Shown here: piece after piece, positions 41,746 to 51,212 of the stretch
How the letters are laid out: every line of letters begins with the position of its first letter
How positions within the stretch are numbered: position 1 is the stretch's first letter
From: Leishmania donovani
Taxonomy: Eukaryota; Euglenozoa; Kinetoplastea; Trypanosomatida; Trypanosomatidae
Direction: 5' to 3'
Length of the DNA stretch: 64,000 nt
NCBI RefSeq assembly: GCF_000227135.1
Contig: NC_018255.1
Span: forward strand, 317,374 to 381,373
Translations under genes and position numbers: made by a program
The notes under the pieces: generated by a model
The model's input: only the letters and a program-made list of their open reading frames with translations
Databases searched by the model: none
What the model was told of the DNA's origin: nothing

Positions 41746-42243
41746 ATGAGCGCCAACGTGAACTTCTCGGCTGGCTCGCGGACGACCAAAACGGCGCCAT
41801 CAGGGCCGGCCGTGTCGCCTTCTGCCAAGAACAAGAGTCACATGATCTTGCCGTATGAGGTGCTTTTCAACCTCGTCGGCCGCCGAGTGACGGTGCTCCT
41901 CACCAAAGGCTCCCAGGAGCTGGAGGGTACTTTGCAGTCTGTAGACAGTGACAAGGGCGACATGCTGTTGTCGGATGTGGTTCGCTACACCTGGGCCCCT
42001 TCGCGCTCATCGGATGAGGAGGAGACCGCCGCGGCTGCCGCGGGCAACGGACAGTGCACACTTGGCACTGTCTCCGAGGAGGAAGGGTGTTCCAAGTGCT
42101 TTGGAGGCGGGCAGCGTCGCGAGCTGAGCCGGTGCAGCCAGGCGATGCTTAACAGCGCATTTGTCGCCCTCGTCACGCCGACGCTCTTCATACCGGAGGA
42201 GAGGCATTCAGCGTTGCGAGCGCATGAACACACAATCGCTTGA
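41746..42243 (+). CDS. LSm5-like Sm-fold protein with acidic insertion
   Basis: The 165-residue product carries an Sm fold. Sm1 lies at about 34-82 (ILPYEVLFNLVGRRVTVLLT then ELEGTLQSVDSDKGDMLLSDV). A short Sm2-like segment lies at about 133-145 (AMLNSAFVALVTP), which resembles the LNGNNITMLVP ending of LSm5. The LSm2-8 ring binds U6 snRNA in the nucleus, and LSm1-7 acts in mRNA decay. About 50 Ser/Glu/Gly/Cys-rich residues (83-132) are inserted between Sm1 and Sm2, far longer than the usual loop 4, and an N-terminal extension of about 30 residues precedes the fold. Assignment to LSm5 rather than another LSm rests on the Sm2 ending and is moderate. Sm-fold membership is strong. Confidence 0.72.
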   Translation: MSANVNFSAGSRTTKTAPSGPAVSPSAKNKSHMILPYEVLFNLVGRRVTVLLTKGSQELEGTLQSVDSDKGDMLLSDVVRYTWAPSRSSDEEETAAAAAGNGQCTLGTVSEEEGCSKCFGGGQRRELSRCSQAMLNSAFVALVTPTLFIPEERHSALRAHEHTIA

Positions 42244-43135
42244 TATCCATCATTGCCGGGCAGGTGGAGGTCACGGGTGCTGGGCGTATGCCCGTGTGCA
42301 TGCGTGTGTGGTCTGCGTCTGTGTCTTTCTCGCACCTTCCCTTGACCACCTTTCTCTTTGCCTGCTTCACGGCGCGTCCCACGGGGCTGCTTAGCTGGTA
42401 GTATGGGCCGTCTCTCACTCCTTGTCTCCTGTCCTTCGGTGTGTGTGTGTGTTGGCACTGTCCTCTTCTCCTGTTGCACCTCGTAAAGACGAAGAAAAAA
42501 CTGATATAAATATATATATATATGCGCATCTCTTTCTGAGTTACGGATATAGAGTGGAGGAGTCACACAAGAAGGGGGAAGGGGACAACGCGGCGGCGTC
42601 TCTCTGTCGCTCTCTATGCAGGAGAGAGAGTACATCTACAGGGCGAGGTTCTGCCCTGCCAAATCGCTTCTTCTCCGACTCCTCGTTCTGTGCTTCCTGG
42701 CACTTGCTCGCACTCTCTCGTGCTGCTGTCTGCCATTCATCGTCTCTCTCCGTCTATCCATGTCCTCGACGATGCCGCTGCAATCATCGCCAATGTCCTT
42801 TTCGCCATCTCTCCGCATCACCTCTCTCTTTCCTCTCTTTCCTCTTTTCCGCTCGCCGCCGCCGTCTCTCTCGCGCGGGGACGTGCACTCCGCTCCTGGC
42901 CGCAGGCTCTTTACTTCGTCTGTTGGAGGAAGCACCGCACTGCCCCTTCTGCTCTCGCACCCTTTTTCCACCTCCGCGTCCCCACGTTCCAGACCCTCGT
43001 CACTGCATCCTCGGCTTTGCGCGCGTTTTTCTTTTTTCTTTTTGCGTGTGTGTGTGTGCGCAAGTCCGCGCATTCAACAGCTCGCCTTGATCTAGTAGGA
43101 ATCCATCACTGAACCATCAGAAGGAAACAGGTATC
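42244..43135. other. intergenic region
   Basis: No gene is seen. It includes a GT run at about 42440-42452, a TA-rich tract at 42502-42523 and long C/T tracts. The T-rich tract at 43026-43043 and the AG at 43063-43064 precede the next gene, whose ATG at 43136 is the first after that AG. Confidence 0.55.
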
Positions 43136-43858
43136 ATGTCTCGTTGCACGAACAAGATATCCGGTGGCACGGCTCGCGCCAACCTGGTGGACCACGGTGT
43201 CTATGTGAAGCCGATGAGCTTAAACCCCTTTCTCGGCGCCGTTCACGATGGCACTAGCACCGGCTACTGCCAGGGCTACTCGGCCAAGCCGATGCATTGG
43301 CTTTACCGCTTCCGCTACAACGTGCTGCCACAGGGCATTTCTTGCGGCTTCTTCTCGCGCAACCCGTACGGCCGCTACGTGCACTGGCTTGAGGTGAGCA
43401 CGATCGAGAAGATACGAATGCAGCTGCAGTCGGTGGAGTCGATGCCGGTCTCGGTGTTGGTGACGCTTGTCGTGATCTACTCCCTGTGGTTTTCGTACCG
43501 CCTCACCTTTCTGCACCCCGACATCACGCTATACAACCTTGGCCTATGGTCCACGAAGCCGTGGGTGCAGCAGCAGCGCTTCAACAAGAAGATCGACATT
43601 GACCAGCAGGTCTACCGCTGGGTACACCGCGTGCCGGAGTTTTCAATAACGGACCCGATCCGTGAGATATACAAACTGGAGATCGGGGCGAACGAGCCGT
43701 ATCTGGAGCACGTGCGCGGTATGGGCCGCGAGAAGGAGCTTACGCTATACGCGAACGAGCGCACCGAGGGGGCTGGCAGCATCCGTCCTCTCAACATCCG
43801 CCATGAGGACCTCAGCGGCCACAACCCGGGTCCGCTGATGTCCGGCCACGGTGTGTAA
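43136..43858 (+). CDS. single-span membrane protein, probably mitochondrial, function unknown
   Basis: The 240-residue product is well coded but not recognised. It has a basic N-terminal half with several aromatic stretches (MHWLYRFRYNVLPQGISCGF and NPYGRYVHWLE) and one transmembrane helix at about 101-122 (VSVLVTLVVIYSLWFSYRL). The soluble C-terminal half begins YNLGLWSTKPWVQQQRFNKK. One helix flanked by basic and aromatic soluble parts is the usual build of supernumerary subunits of inner-membrane complexes in trypanosomatids. That is inference only, and no complex can be named. The start is the first ATG after the candidate acceptor at 43063-43064, and the frame has no alternative upstream ATG. 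Confidence 0.75.
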   Translation: MSRCTNKISGGTARANLVDHGVYVKPMSLNPFLGAVHDGTSTGYCQGYSAKPMHWLYRFRYNVLPQGISCGFFSRNPYGRYVHWLEVSTIEKIRMQLQSVESMPVSVLVTLVVIYSLWFSYRLTFLHPDITLYNLGLWSTKPWVQQQRFNKKIDIDQQVYRWVHRVPEFSITDPIREIYKLEIGANEPYLEHVRGMGREKELTLYANERTEGAGSIRPLNIRHEDLSGHNPGPLMSGHGV

Positions 43859-46825
43859 GGGCGCGCAGAGAGACCTCTCGCCTAAAGATTGCACGTGTCC
43901 TCCCTCCTCTCCCTTCACGCACGCACACACACGTTCCCTCGACTTCTTTTACACCACAGCACGTTCGCCCTTCGGCAGGCGTAGCCGCTTCTTGCGATGC
44001 CAGTTTTTTTTTTTGGTCCAGCTTATGTGCTCGGGGATGTGCGATGCCGTATTGTGCTTCTTGTTGCGTGCTTCGGCGACACAGACAGGCAGCCACAGAC
44101 AGACCCGTACCATACACGCGTACATGCCCCGCTGCGTCGTATCGCTTGCCAAGCGCTTTCTTTTTCGTGATTTACTGAAGCGCTTCGTGTCAGTGGCCTC
44201 ACGCTCTCCCTTCCGCTTCTACCTTTTAGTGTGTTCGTTTCTGTCGCTCTCCTTTTCCTACGCGTTCCTTGTGAACGGTGATACAAGACGGACACGCCTA
44301 TCTCTTTCTCTCTCCGTGTTCTCCGCTTTTCAAGCCCCCTCCTCTCCTTCTCTCCTCCCACCTTCTTGTTCTCCCTCCCACGCTCTTGGGTGCCGTCTAC
44401 ATTGCTCTGCCGCGACTTTGCCCCCTTTCCTTTTTTTGTTATGTGAGCACACCGACCAACACGCAGACTTTCATGAGCGGCGGAAATGTGCCGTTGTGCA
44501 AATGAGCACCCACGCACACACAGACACGGACAGACGTGTGCGTGGGCGCAGGGCGTAGGAGAGGGGAGGGGGAGGGGCCGTAATCGCGGCAAGGGGTGGA
44601 GAAGCCCCCCCCACCCCACCCCCTCCACCCCCGAATGGGAGACGGAACCGCTCCGTTGTGGGCGGGAAGGAGGCAAGATGAAGCAAAGTTGCAAGACACA
44701 CGACACCACTTCCTCTCGCACACCCAGTGCGATACGGGCCCGACCTCACATACGCACTCACGCGCAGAGGACGGAGACTGTCAGTTAGAGCATCATGTCA
44801 CCAAAAAGAGTTGATCGCGACGAGGACAGATGGCCCCGCGACCCGGCCGGCAGGGGACGGATGCAAGGAGTAGGTGGGCAGATGGGAGACCGCTACAAAA
44901 CTCTTTTTTTTTCGTTGTTCTCTTTCACTTTTTCTCGTTTACGTAGGATAGCCATTCCCTTTTCTCCTTTTCTCTAGCAGTCAACCGTCTCCTCTTCCCT
45001 GCCTTACCTCTCCTTGACTATACCCTCCCCCCCCCACCATCACCACCATCACCTCACGCCCGCCTCCTGCTCGCGCTTCCTCGCCTTTTGCTGTTCGATC
45101 CCAAAATGATCCGTTGTTTGCCCGCCCTTCCCCAGCGCGCTAGCGGTAGTGCTCTGTCTCCGTCTCTGCCTATGTACCTTTGTGTCTCGGCGCGTTGGCA
45201 CGTGTGCGTGCGTGTAACTGTGTGTGTGTGTCCGCGTGAGTATCCCCCCTTTTTCTTCTCTTCGCTTGCGCCTCGTATGTTTCGTGTGCTTGCACGCGCG
45301 TGCTCAGTGTTGCTCATTTTAGTTTGTGGCGTTCATCTGCGTTTTCTCTTCGAACTTATCTGCGTAGCCATCACTTTTCTCCCCCCCCCATTGTCTTCTC
45401 TGTTTGCCTTATCACCACCACCACGACCACCGCCGCCTCCCCCTTCTCTCGGTACGCGCAGATTGTGTCGGTGTGTGCGTGAGTGTGTGTCTCGTTATTT
45501 TAGCTTCACCTCTCCCACTGCCTCTCGTCATGTTGTTTGCTGTCATTTCTCTTACGTCCACTTATTTCCGTTTTTCCTTTATCATGTTTCGTGATGGATC
45601 TTTTCCATTCTTCTATATCGCCTACCCCCCCCTCCCTCCACCCTCCCTCCCTCCCTCGCCCACAAGACAAGGTAAAACTTAGAGGATTCGCGATTTCTAT
45701 ATATACATATATATATGCATGTACGTGGGATGGATAGTGATGGGCGGGAGAACGATCGGAAGAAAGAGGTGCCGAGGCGGTGCACAGAGATGTCGTACAT
45801 GTGTGAACATTGACGTACACCTAGAGAGACATCATTCTGCCTGCCTTGCCACCCTCCTCCACCCTTGCTCGTGCTGCTGTGCCCCACACGGATGATGTGC
45901 ATGTTGCACGGGTGCTGACGGCGACAGCGGACATAGGTGCTGGTGACTAGCCGCATTGCTCTTCCCTCTCTCGCACACGGCTTTGCAGGTGGACTTCTGC
46001 GCCGCGCTATTTCGTGTGCCGCGCCCGTGTCCCGTACCGATTCGCGCATCGGACCGGCGTGCACAGTCTTCTCCGTTTCTTTCTCTTCTCCAGGAGAAAC
46101 TCCTGACACGCAATCTTTTCCTTTAGCACTTGCCTTCGTCAACATACAACGCGGAGAATACGCCAGCATGTGTGCAGTGCAACAGCAAGCGAGCTCAAAA
46201 CGCGAAACGGAACAAGACAATCAACGGACACTGGACGCACCGCACTCATGTATGGGTAGCAATGCAAGGGGGAGAGAGAGAGAGGCACATGCACAGAGAG
46301 GACTGCGACAAGTGGTGGGTGCAAATGTGCATCGTGCACTCCTCCGGCCGCGCTGGGCAGACAGTGTTGATGCCGAGGCTTGGCCATGGCATCGCGCTTC
46401 TTTTCTGCCGGGCTTGTCTGCGACCCTTGCTCACTGTGAGTGGCGTGCGCGCGAGGGTGTGTCTCAGTGCGCTTGCGCACCACCGCCTCGTTTTTCCTTG
46501 TCGCCCCCTCTCCCCTGGATCAACCACGCGCGAGAGGAGAAGGGATGGAGGAACAAGAAAGTGTAATAGGCGACCCGCGTGTGCCGCACTTCCGCTCGCC
46601 CTCTCTGTCCTTGTCCTTTACTTGGCTCCCCCCATCCCTCCCTTCCCTCCCTTCCTGCGTGAACTCCTGTGTGATGAGCAGCGTGAGGGCGACACGTAAG
46701 CACCGCGCAGAACGTTGCCGTTGCACGCAGGAGCGAGGCAAAGCCGTGCAGCACGCACACTTCCACAAGCACCCGTGCGCACCCTCGCTCAATACTTCTT
46801 CTTGGTACTTGTCTTGCAATCGTAC
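43859..46825. other. long gene-poor region
   Basis: No gene is supported in about 3 kb. It includes long C/T tracts (44320-44390, 44960-45060 and 45595-45660), a TA-rich patch at 45699-45716 and many low-complexity frames. The segment 45830-46480 is more balanced in composition, and frames such as 45937-46566 and 46130-46699 overlap there, but none looks folded. The tract at about 46626-46657 and the AG at 46677-46678 serve the gene at 46826. Confidence 0.5.
46677..46678 (+). promoter_or_regulatory. candidate trans-splice acceptor AG (gene at 46826)
   Basis: This is the first AG after the C/T tract at about 46626-46657. There is no ATG between it and 46826, which fixes the start of the next gene against a TTG-initiated extension from 46715. 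Confidence 0.45.
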
Positions 46826-47272
46826 ATGTTGTGGTCACAGCGGGCGTTCTTGGCGGTGGCCGGTGCAGGGGCCATGCTGAGCCTGGGGCACTACCTTACC
46901 AAAGTGCGGTCTATCACAGGTCAGGTTCCAGTGCACTTCAACCTTTTCGGCGTCCCGGACGGCACCGCCGCGTCGTGGGCGTTCGTCATGTACCCCATCA
47001 TATCTCTGGGACTGACCGCGGCCATGGTGTACACCGCACTGGCACCAAATGCCAGGGCAGCATTGCCACACAATTCTGTGGAGCAAGTCTCGTTGCGCGC
47101 CTCGCTGTTGTGTGCACAGGTTGCCGTCTTAGCCTGCCAATACTATGCTGCCCGCATCGCTGAAGGCAGCGCGGAAAGGCTGTCGTCGCCGCTAATGTGC
47201 GTGCTCTACGGCACGCTTGCTGCCGCCTCAGTTGCCGTGCTGGCGACCAAGAATACGACGCATGCTCAGTGA
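46826..47272 (+). CDS. DUF1648-like small membrane protein
   Basis: The 148-residue product has about four hydrophobic helices (AFLAVAGAGAMLSLGHYL, SWAFVMYPIISLGLTAAMVY, ASLLCAQVAVLACQYYA and a C-terminal VLYGTLAAASVAVLAT). Between the first two lies VPVHFNLFGVPDGTA, which matches the DUF1648 pattern (P-x-H-[FW]-N-x2-G-x-P-D) seen in bacterial SdpI-like membrane proteins. Function is unknown. In bacteria SdpI is an immunity and signalling protein, and I do not transfer that role. The residue order suggests the motif sits in a loop facing one side of the membrane. The TTG-initiated N-terminal extension is rejected on splice-site grounds. Confidence 0.72.
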   Translation: MLWSQRAFLAVAGAGAMLSLGHYLTKVRSITGQVPVHFNLFGVPDGTAASWAFVMYPIISLGLTAAMVYTALAPNARAALPHNSVEQVSLRASLLCAQVAVLACQYYAARIAEGSAERLSSPLMCVLYGTLAAASVAVLATKNTTHAQ

Positions 47273-47985
47273 TCACACACACCCCCTCCACCCGTTGGCG
47301 GCATCTTGCGGGGTTTGGCTGAAAGGGAGAGGGGGAGGAGGGGGCTTTGTACGAACACTGACCACCACACCGGCTCACATGGCATTCTTCTCGTTCTCAC
47401 GCCGTTGTCGGGTGGAGCTGATGTGCTCTCCACAAACGCAGCCGCGTAGTTGCGCGGCAGCATTTTTTTTTTTTGCGCTGTCCACCCTTCGACACTCAAC
47501 ACGGGCGCACCTCCACACACGATCCCGTTTTTTTCTCTATTGTGCTGCTCCTGCTGTTGTGCTCTCTGCAGCATGGGACGGCATGCCCACTGCGCTCCTG
47601 CTTGCCTGCATGCGCTTCTGCCATCGGCTCATTCGCGTACCCGGTTGGTTTTGCGTTTTGTTGGCATTGCTGCAAGCTCTCCCTTTTACTTTTCACGCGC
47701 AGAAACACAGGTACGTGCACCTCTTCCCGGCATCCTCCCCAGCTCCCGCTTTTCTTTGATACCCGTTTCCCTCGAGCTCACTCCTGGACCATCCAGGCCG
47801 TGATGCCCTTGAGCACGCACCCCCCCCCTCCCGTTGCATACCTCTCTCAAGCACCCCACGCTGAGGGGTCGAACAAAGGAGAGACGCGCCAGTTGTGCAT
47901 ATCGCGGAGGTTCTCCCGCAGCTACGCCGGCGCGGTGCTCTTTTCGACGCTGACGTGGCGCTGCGCAGCGAGAGCGGGGTGACGT
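47273..47985. other. intergenic region
   Basis: No gene is seen. T runs (47465-47475 and 47528-47534) and a poly-C run at 47820-47827 occur within mixed sequence, and the open frames are low-complexity. Confidence 0.5.
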
Positions 47986-48863
47986 GTGGACACTTTTGGT
48001 GAGCGGTGTGGAGGTTTCAAAGCTTTCAGAGAATCCGCCGGCAGCTTCAGCGCGCAGCAAGACCCGCTATGGAAAGAGTGCGACGTTCTACGGGGGAGCC
48101 ATGCGATAGGGGCGCGACTGCAGCGAGAGGACGCTTCACTGCCGCTGAAACTGGTGGCGCGTCGGAGTCTAACGCAGCACCTCTTCGCGGACGTGGCGAG
48201 CTCAAGCGGACCCCGCGCGAACCCAGCGGAAGCCGTTTCCTCCATCTGGAAGGGCGCGGCACCCTACCTTGAGGGGTGAGGGGAAGTGGCGAACAGTGTG
48301 CCCAAAGCAGACCTCATGCAGGTTGCACGCCGTGCACGAGCAGGCACGTTCAAGCGGTACCTGGGCTATGGCCTGCAGCTAACGCAGGAGGCCGTAGCCG
48401 CACAGGAAAGCGCCGCCCGAGAGAGTCGACGGTGCTAGGGGTGCCAAAAGCGGCGTATGCAGGGGCCTTCACCGGTGGTGCTGCCCGACGCGGGCCAGTG
48501 ACCTTTACACGTGAAGCACACCACTCCACTGCACCTAGCAGCGGGGAGGGGGATTCCCACAGCCCGCAGCATTACAAAGGCATTTCTGGATCAGGCCATC
48601 AAGCACTTTTACGAAAAGCGATTTGCGGGGTGGCGCGCCTCTTGTACAGTGACGTCGGCGTTATTTCCGCCAGCAGGCGCCCTTCGATGAATGGCAGCCG
48701 TGCATCCGCAAGGTTCGGCCGGCGAAGGCCGCCCACGCGATTGCCACAACGCGGTCTAGGCGGTGACAAACCTTCCTCAATATTCTTTCGCCCTTCATCG
48801 CTGACCGCTGGATGGGCAGCTTCAAGCGCAGCTATGGAGGAAGGGCCACTGCATAGAGTCTAG
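47986..48863 (+). pseudogene. decayed element with tyrosine-recombinase-like motif
   Basis: This GC-rich segment lacks the tracts typical of spacer and reads as broken coding sequence. In one frame, 48301-48438 encodes a piece with GTFKRYLGYG then LQLTQEAVAAQE, ending in TAG. The same frame continues with a TGA near 48499, and then a helical-looking stretch from 48568 (SITKAFLDQAIKHFYEKRF) to a TGA near 48690. Upstream frames 47986-48279 and 48006-48272 overlap in other registers. The GT-x2-RYLGYG pattern resembles the catalytic-tyrosine end of tyrosine recombinases, as in the TATE and DIRS-like elements known from trypanosomatids. A recognisable upstream R and HxxR set was not found. It may instead be another decayed gene. 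Confidence 0.35.
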
Positions 48864-49961
48864 ACCGGTGCCCAGGCGTATCCCGCTACCCTCCCCCCAT
48901 GCACTGCAACCTTACGGGCCCAAAAGCAAGCAACTATGCAGCTAACGTCGGGCAGCGCACACGCCACCGCTTACGCTGTCTCTCCTGCACTCTTTGCTCA
49001 CCTCGACGCTGGGCGGACCGCTGCCGTGTGCGACGCGCACACACACACAGATGAACCCGATCTGAATTCAGAGCTGCTACGCCCCCATCGGTGAGTGCAA
49101 CTGTGTGTGTGTGGGGGGGGGGGGCGAGGTCTGACCCTGACCACACGTATGCTTAACGCCTGAATGCGACCCGCGAGCGTAGCGAAGGCGCGGCGAAATG
49201 TTTCTTCTCCAAGATGCGGAGGAATGCTGTAAAGCGCATGCAGCTAGCAGAAGAGCCATTAGAGTGCGCTGCGTTCTTTCTCTCCCCTCTCCCTCGAACC
49301 AATCTATTGGCAAGCATCGACGAGCATACATCCACACGTCATGTCGCGCTGTTCTTGACTGCAGTTGTGACAACTCACTCCTCTTCGCCATTTTCAACGC
49401 AGCCCCTTCCTTTGTGTTCCACCGGGGCTTTTGGATGCATGCTAGGTGTAGGGTACTTGCAGACCAGGTGCAACGGGTGAAAGCACCGTAGTGGGTCTGG
49501 TGGGCTTCAACTCCGATTCTCCCGGCGACCTCGTGCTGCCGTCTATTGCGCGGGCAGCTGCCGTAAACTCGGCACACAGCAAGAGGGCACTGGCGGGTGC
49601 TCGGCGTAGGCTGCCTTGCTCTCACGCGCGGCTTCCGTTTGTCGCTCTTCGTCTCCCTTTTTTTCGCTTTGGTGAGCGAGAGAACCCGCCACCCCTCCCC
49701 CCACCTTCCTGCTGCAACTTCCCTGCTCGCGCGCTTGCTCTCTACTCGATTCCCTCCCTCCCTCCTCTCTTTCTTCTCTCGCGCCTCGCTGTTTGCTTCT
49801 TTCCACCGCACGCGGAGGTCACCCTCCGCGAGCCTGCTGTGAACGTGCATCCACAAACGGAGCTGTTTCTCCGGCTGCCAGCGCAAGCTTCCTTGTCCTG
49901 CGATTTTTCATTCTCTCCCCTCTCTCTCACTTTTCGTTGTCATCTGTGAACGTGCGCGACC
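48864..49961. other. region between the decayed element and the serine incorporator gene
   Basis: No intact gene is seen. The frame 49214-49480 (with KRMQLAEEPLECAAFFLSPL) is less repetitive than ordinary spacer and may be a further fragment of the decayed element. Poly-G occurs at 49113-49123. The right third is C/T-rich leader sequence of the next gene. No AG lies between the last tract (49885-49940) and the ATG at 49962, so the acceptor is further upstream. Confidence 0.45.
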
Positions 49962-51212
49962 ATGAGCGACGACGAGGATGGAGTGCTCAGTCGTCGGCGC
50001 TTCCGCGGCGTGGATGTCGACGAGGACTTGTCCCCTGGTCTGATTGTGCGGCTCAAATACGCCATGTACCTGTTTGTAGCGCTTCTTTTTTCGCTGATGG
50101 CGCGCGGGCTGATGAGCTCCTTGCTGGATAAGATCCCGATGCTCGAAAAAGGGTGTGCCATGAGCAGCAAAGGCGGCGTTGTCCAAGCCGCGTGCGCGGC
50201 GGAAATGCTCATCTACCGCGTAAGCTTCGCGCTCACAGCCTTCTTCGGCATCCACTTGATCAGCGTGTCTGACCTGACGTGCTGCATCCGAAGCAGGGAC
50301 CTCGCCGAGCTGCAGCGCAGCTTCTTCACAGCCAAGACGGTGCTGCTGGTGGTCCTCTGCATTGTGACATTCTTCATTCCCAACGGCTTCTTCTCTGTGT
50401 ACGCCTATGTGTGTCTCGTCTGCTCCGGCTTGTACCTGCTGATGAACGTCGTCTTCCTCGTCGACTTCTCGTACCAGTGGAGCGACGACTGGATCGAGCG
50501 CGCAGACGGCAACCCCAAGTGGATGTGGTACCTCCTCGTCATCGCTGTCGGCAGCTTCGTCCTCGCCATTGCCGTCATCGTCGCTTCGTTCGTGATCTTT
50601 GTCCCGCACTCGGACTGCAACTCCAACGCGTGCATCATCACGAGCGTCACCGTGGGCGCGTTCATTTACTTTATCCTGTCCATTTACGTTCCGCATGGCT
50701 CCATTGTACCGAGCAGCATTGTCTTTCTCTACACCAGCTGCATCCTGCTCTTCACGCTGCGCACGACAGACAACGAACACTGCAACCGCATGGCCACACG
50801 CCCGAGCAGCACTACGTACTCGATTTTACAGACTATCTTCACGATGCTGCTCACGTGCTTTACACTGCTCTACAGTGTTGTGGCTGCCGGCGGTAGTGGT
50901 GCGTCGCTGAACATCGGCCAGAACGAGGACGGCGAGGCCGAGAACCCCGAGGAAACTGGCCACCTGTCACACTACATGTTCTTCTACACCATCATGATCT
51001 TTGGCTCCATGTACCTGGCGATGCTAGGCAGCTCCTGGCACGTCAGCGGCGCTGGTGAGGACGGCTTGTCGAAGAGTATCAACATCGCCTTCTGGGTGCG
51101 CTTGTCGACGGTCTGGGCGGCGATTTTCGTATACATTTGGTCCCTTGCGGCGCCATACACGTGCTGCAAGGGTCGCGACTTTGGCTTCGCGGTGGACGAG
51201 GACTGGATTTGA
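49962..51212 (+). CDS. serine incorporator (Serinc/TMS/TDE) family membrane protein
   Basis: The 416-residue product is a multi-pass membrane protein with about ten hydrophobic helices. Family-typical features appear in order: an early LKYAMYLFVALLFSLMARG helix, the cysteine and FF-rich second and third helices (RVSFALTAFFGIH), a helix with AYVCLVCSGLYLLMNVVFLV followed by DFSYQWSDDW, a loop with RPSSTTYSILQTI, and a C-terminus of WVRLSTVWAAIFVYIWSLAAPYTCC then a short acidic tail. Serincs sit in ER, Golgi or plasma membranes and are proposed to affect serine-derived lipid synthesis or lipid scrambling. The exact activity here is unknown. Length is close to the family norm (about 400-470). 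Confidence 0.92.
   Translation: MSDDEDGVLSRRRFRGVDVDEDLSPGLIVRLKYAMYLFVALLFSLMARGLMSSLLDKIPMLEKGCAMSSKGGVVQAACAAEMLIYRVSFALTAFFGIHLISVSDLTCCIRSRDLAELQRSFFTAKTVLLVVLCIVTFFIPNGFFSVYAYVCLVCSGLYLLMNVVFLVDFSYQWSDDWIERADGNPKWMWYLLVIAVGSFVLAIAVIVASFVIFVPHSDCNSNACIITSVTVGAFIYFILSIYVPHGSIVPSSIVFLYTSCILLFTLRTTDNEHCNRMATRPSSTTYSILQTIFTMLLTCFTLLYSVVAAGGSGASLNIGQNEDGEAENPEETGHLSHYMFFYTIMIFGSMYLAMLGSSWHVSGAGEDGLSKSINIAFWVRLSTVWAAIFVYIWSLAAPYTCCKGRDFGFAVDEDWI

Noticed and set aside
42502..42523. TA-rich tract as a TATA promoter
   Set aside because: Trypanosomatid protein genes lack individual TATA promoters, and the tract is a simple repeat in a spacer.
45937..46566. 209-codon frame in the gene-poor region
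   Set aside because: Overlapping frames in other registers are just as long. No folded-looking segments, and no good start context.
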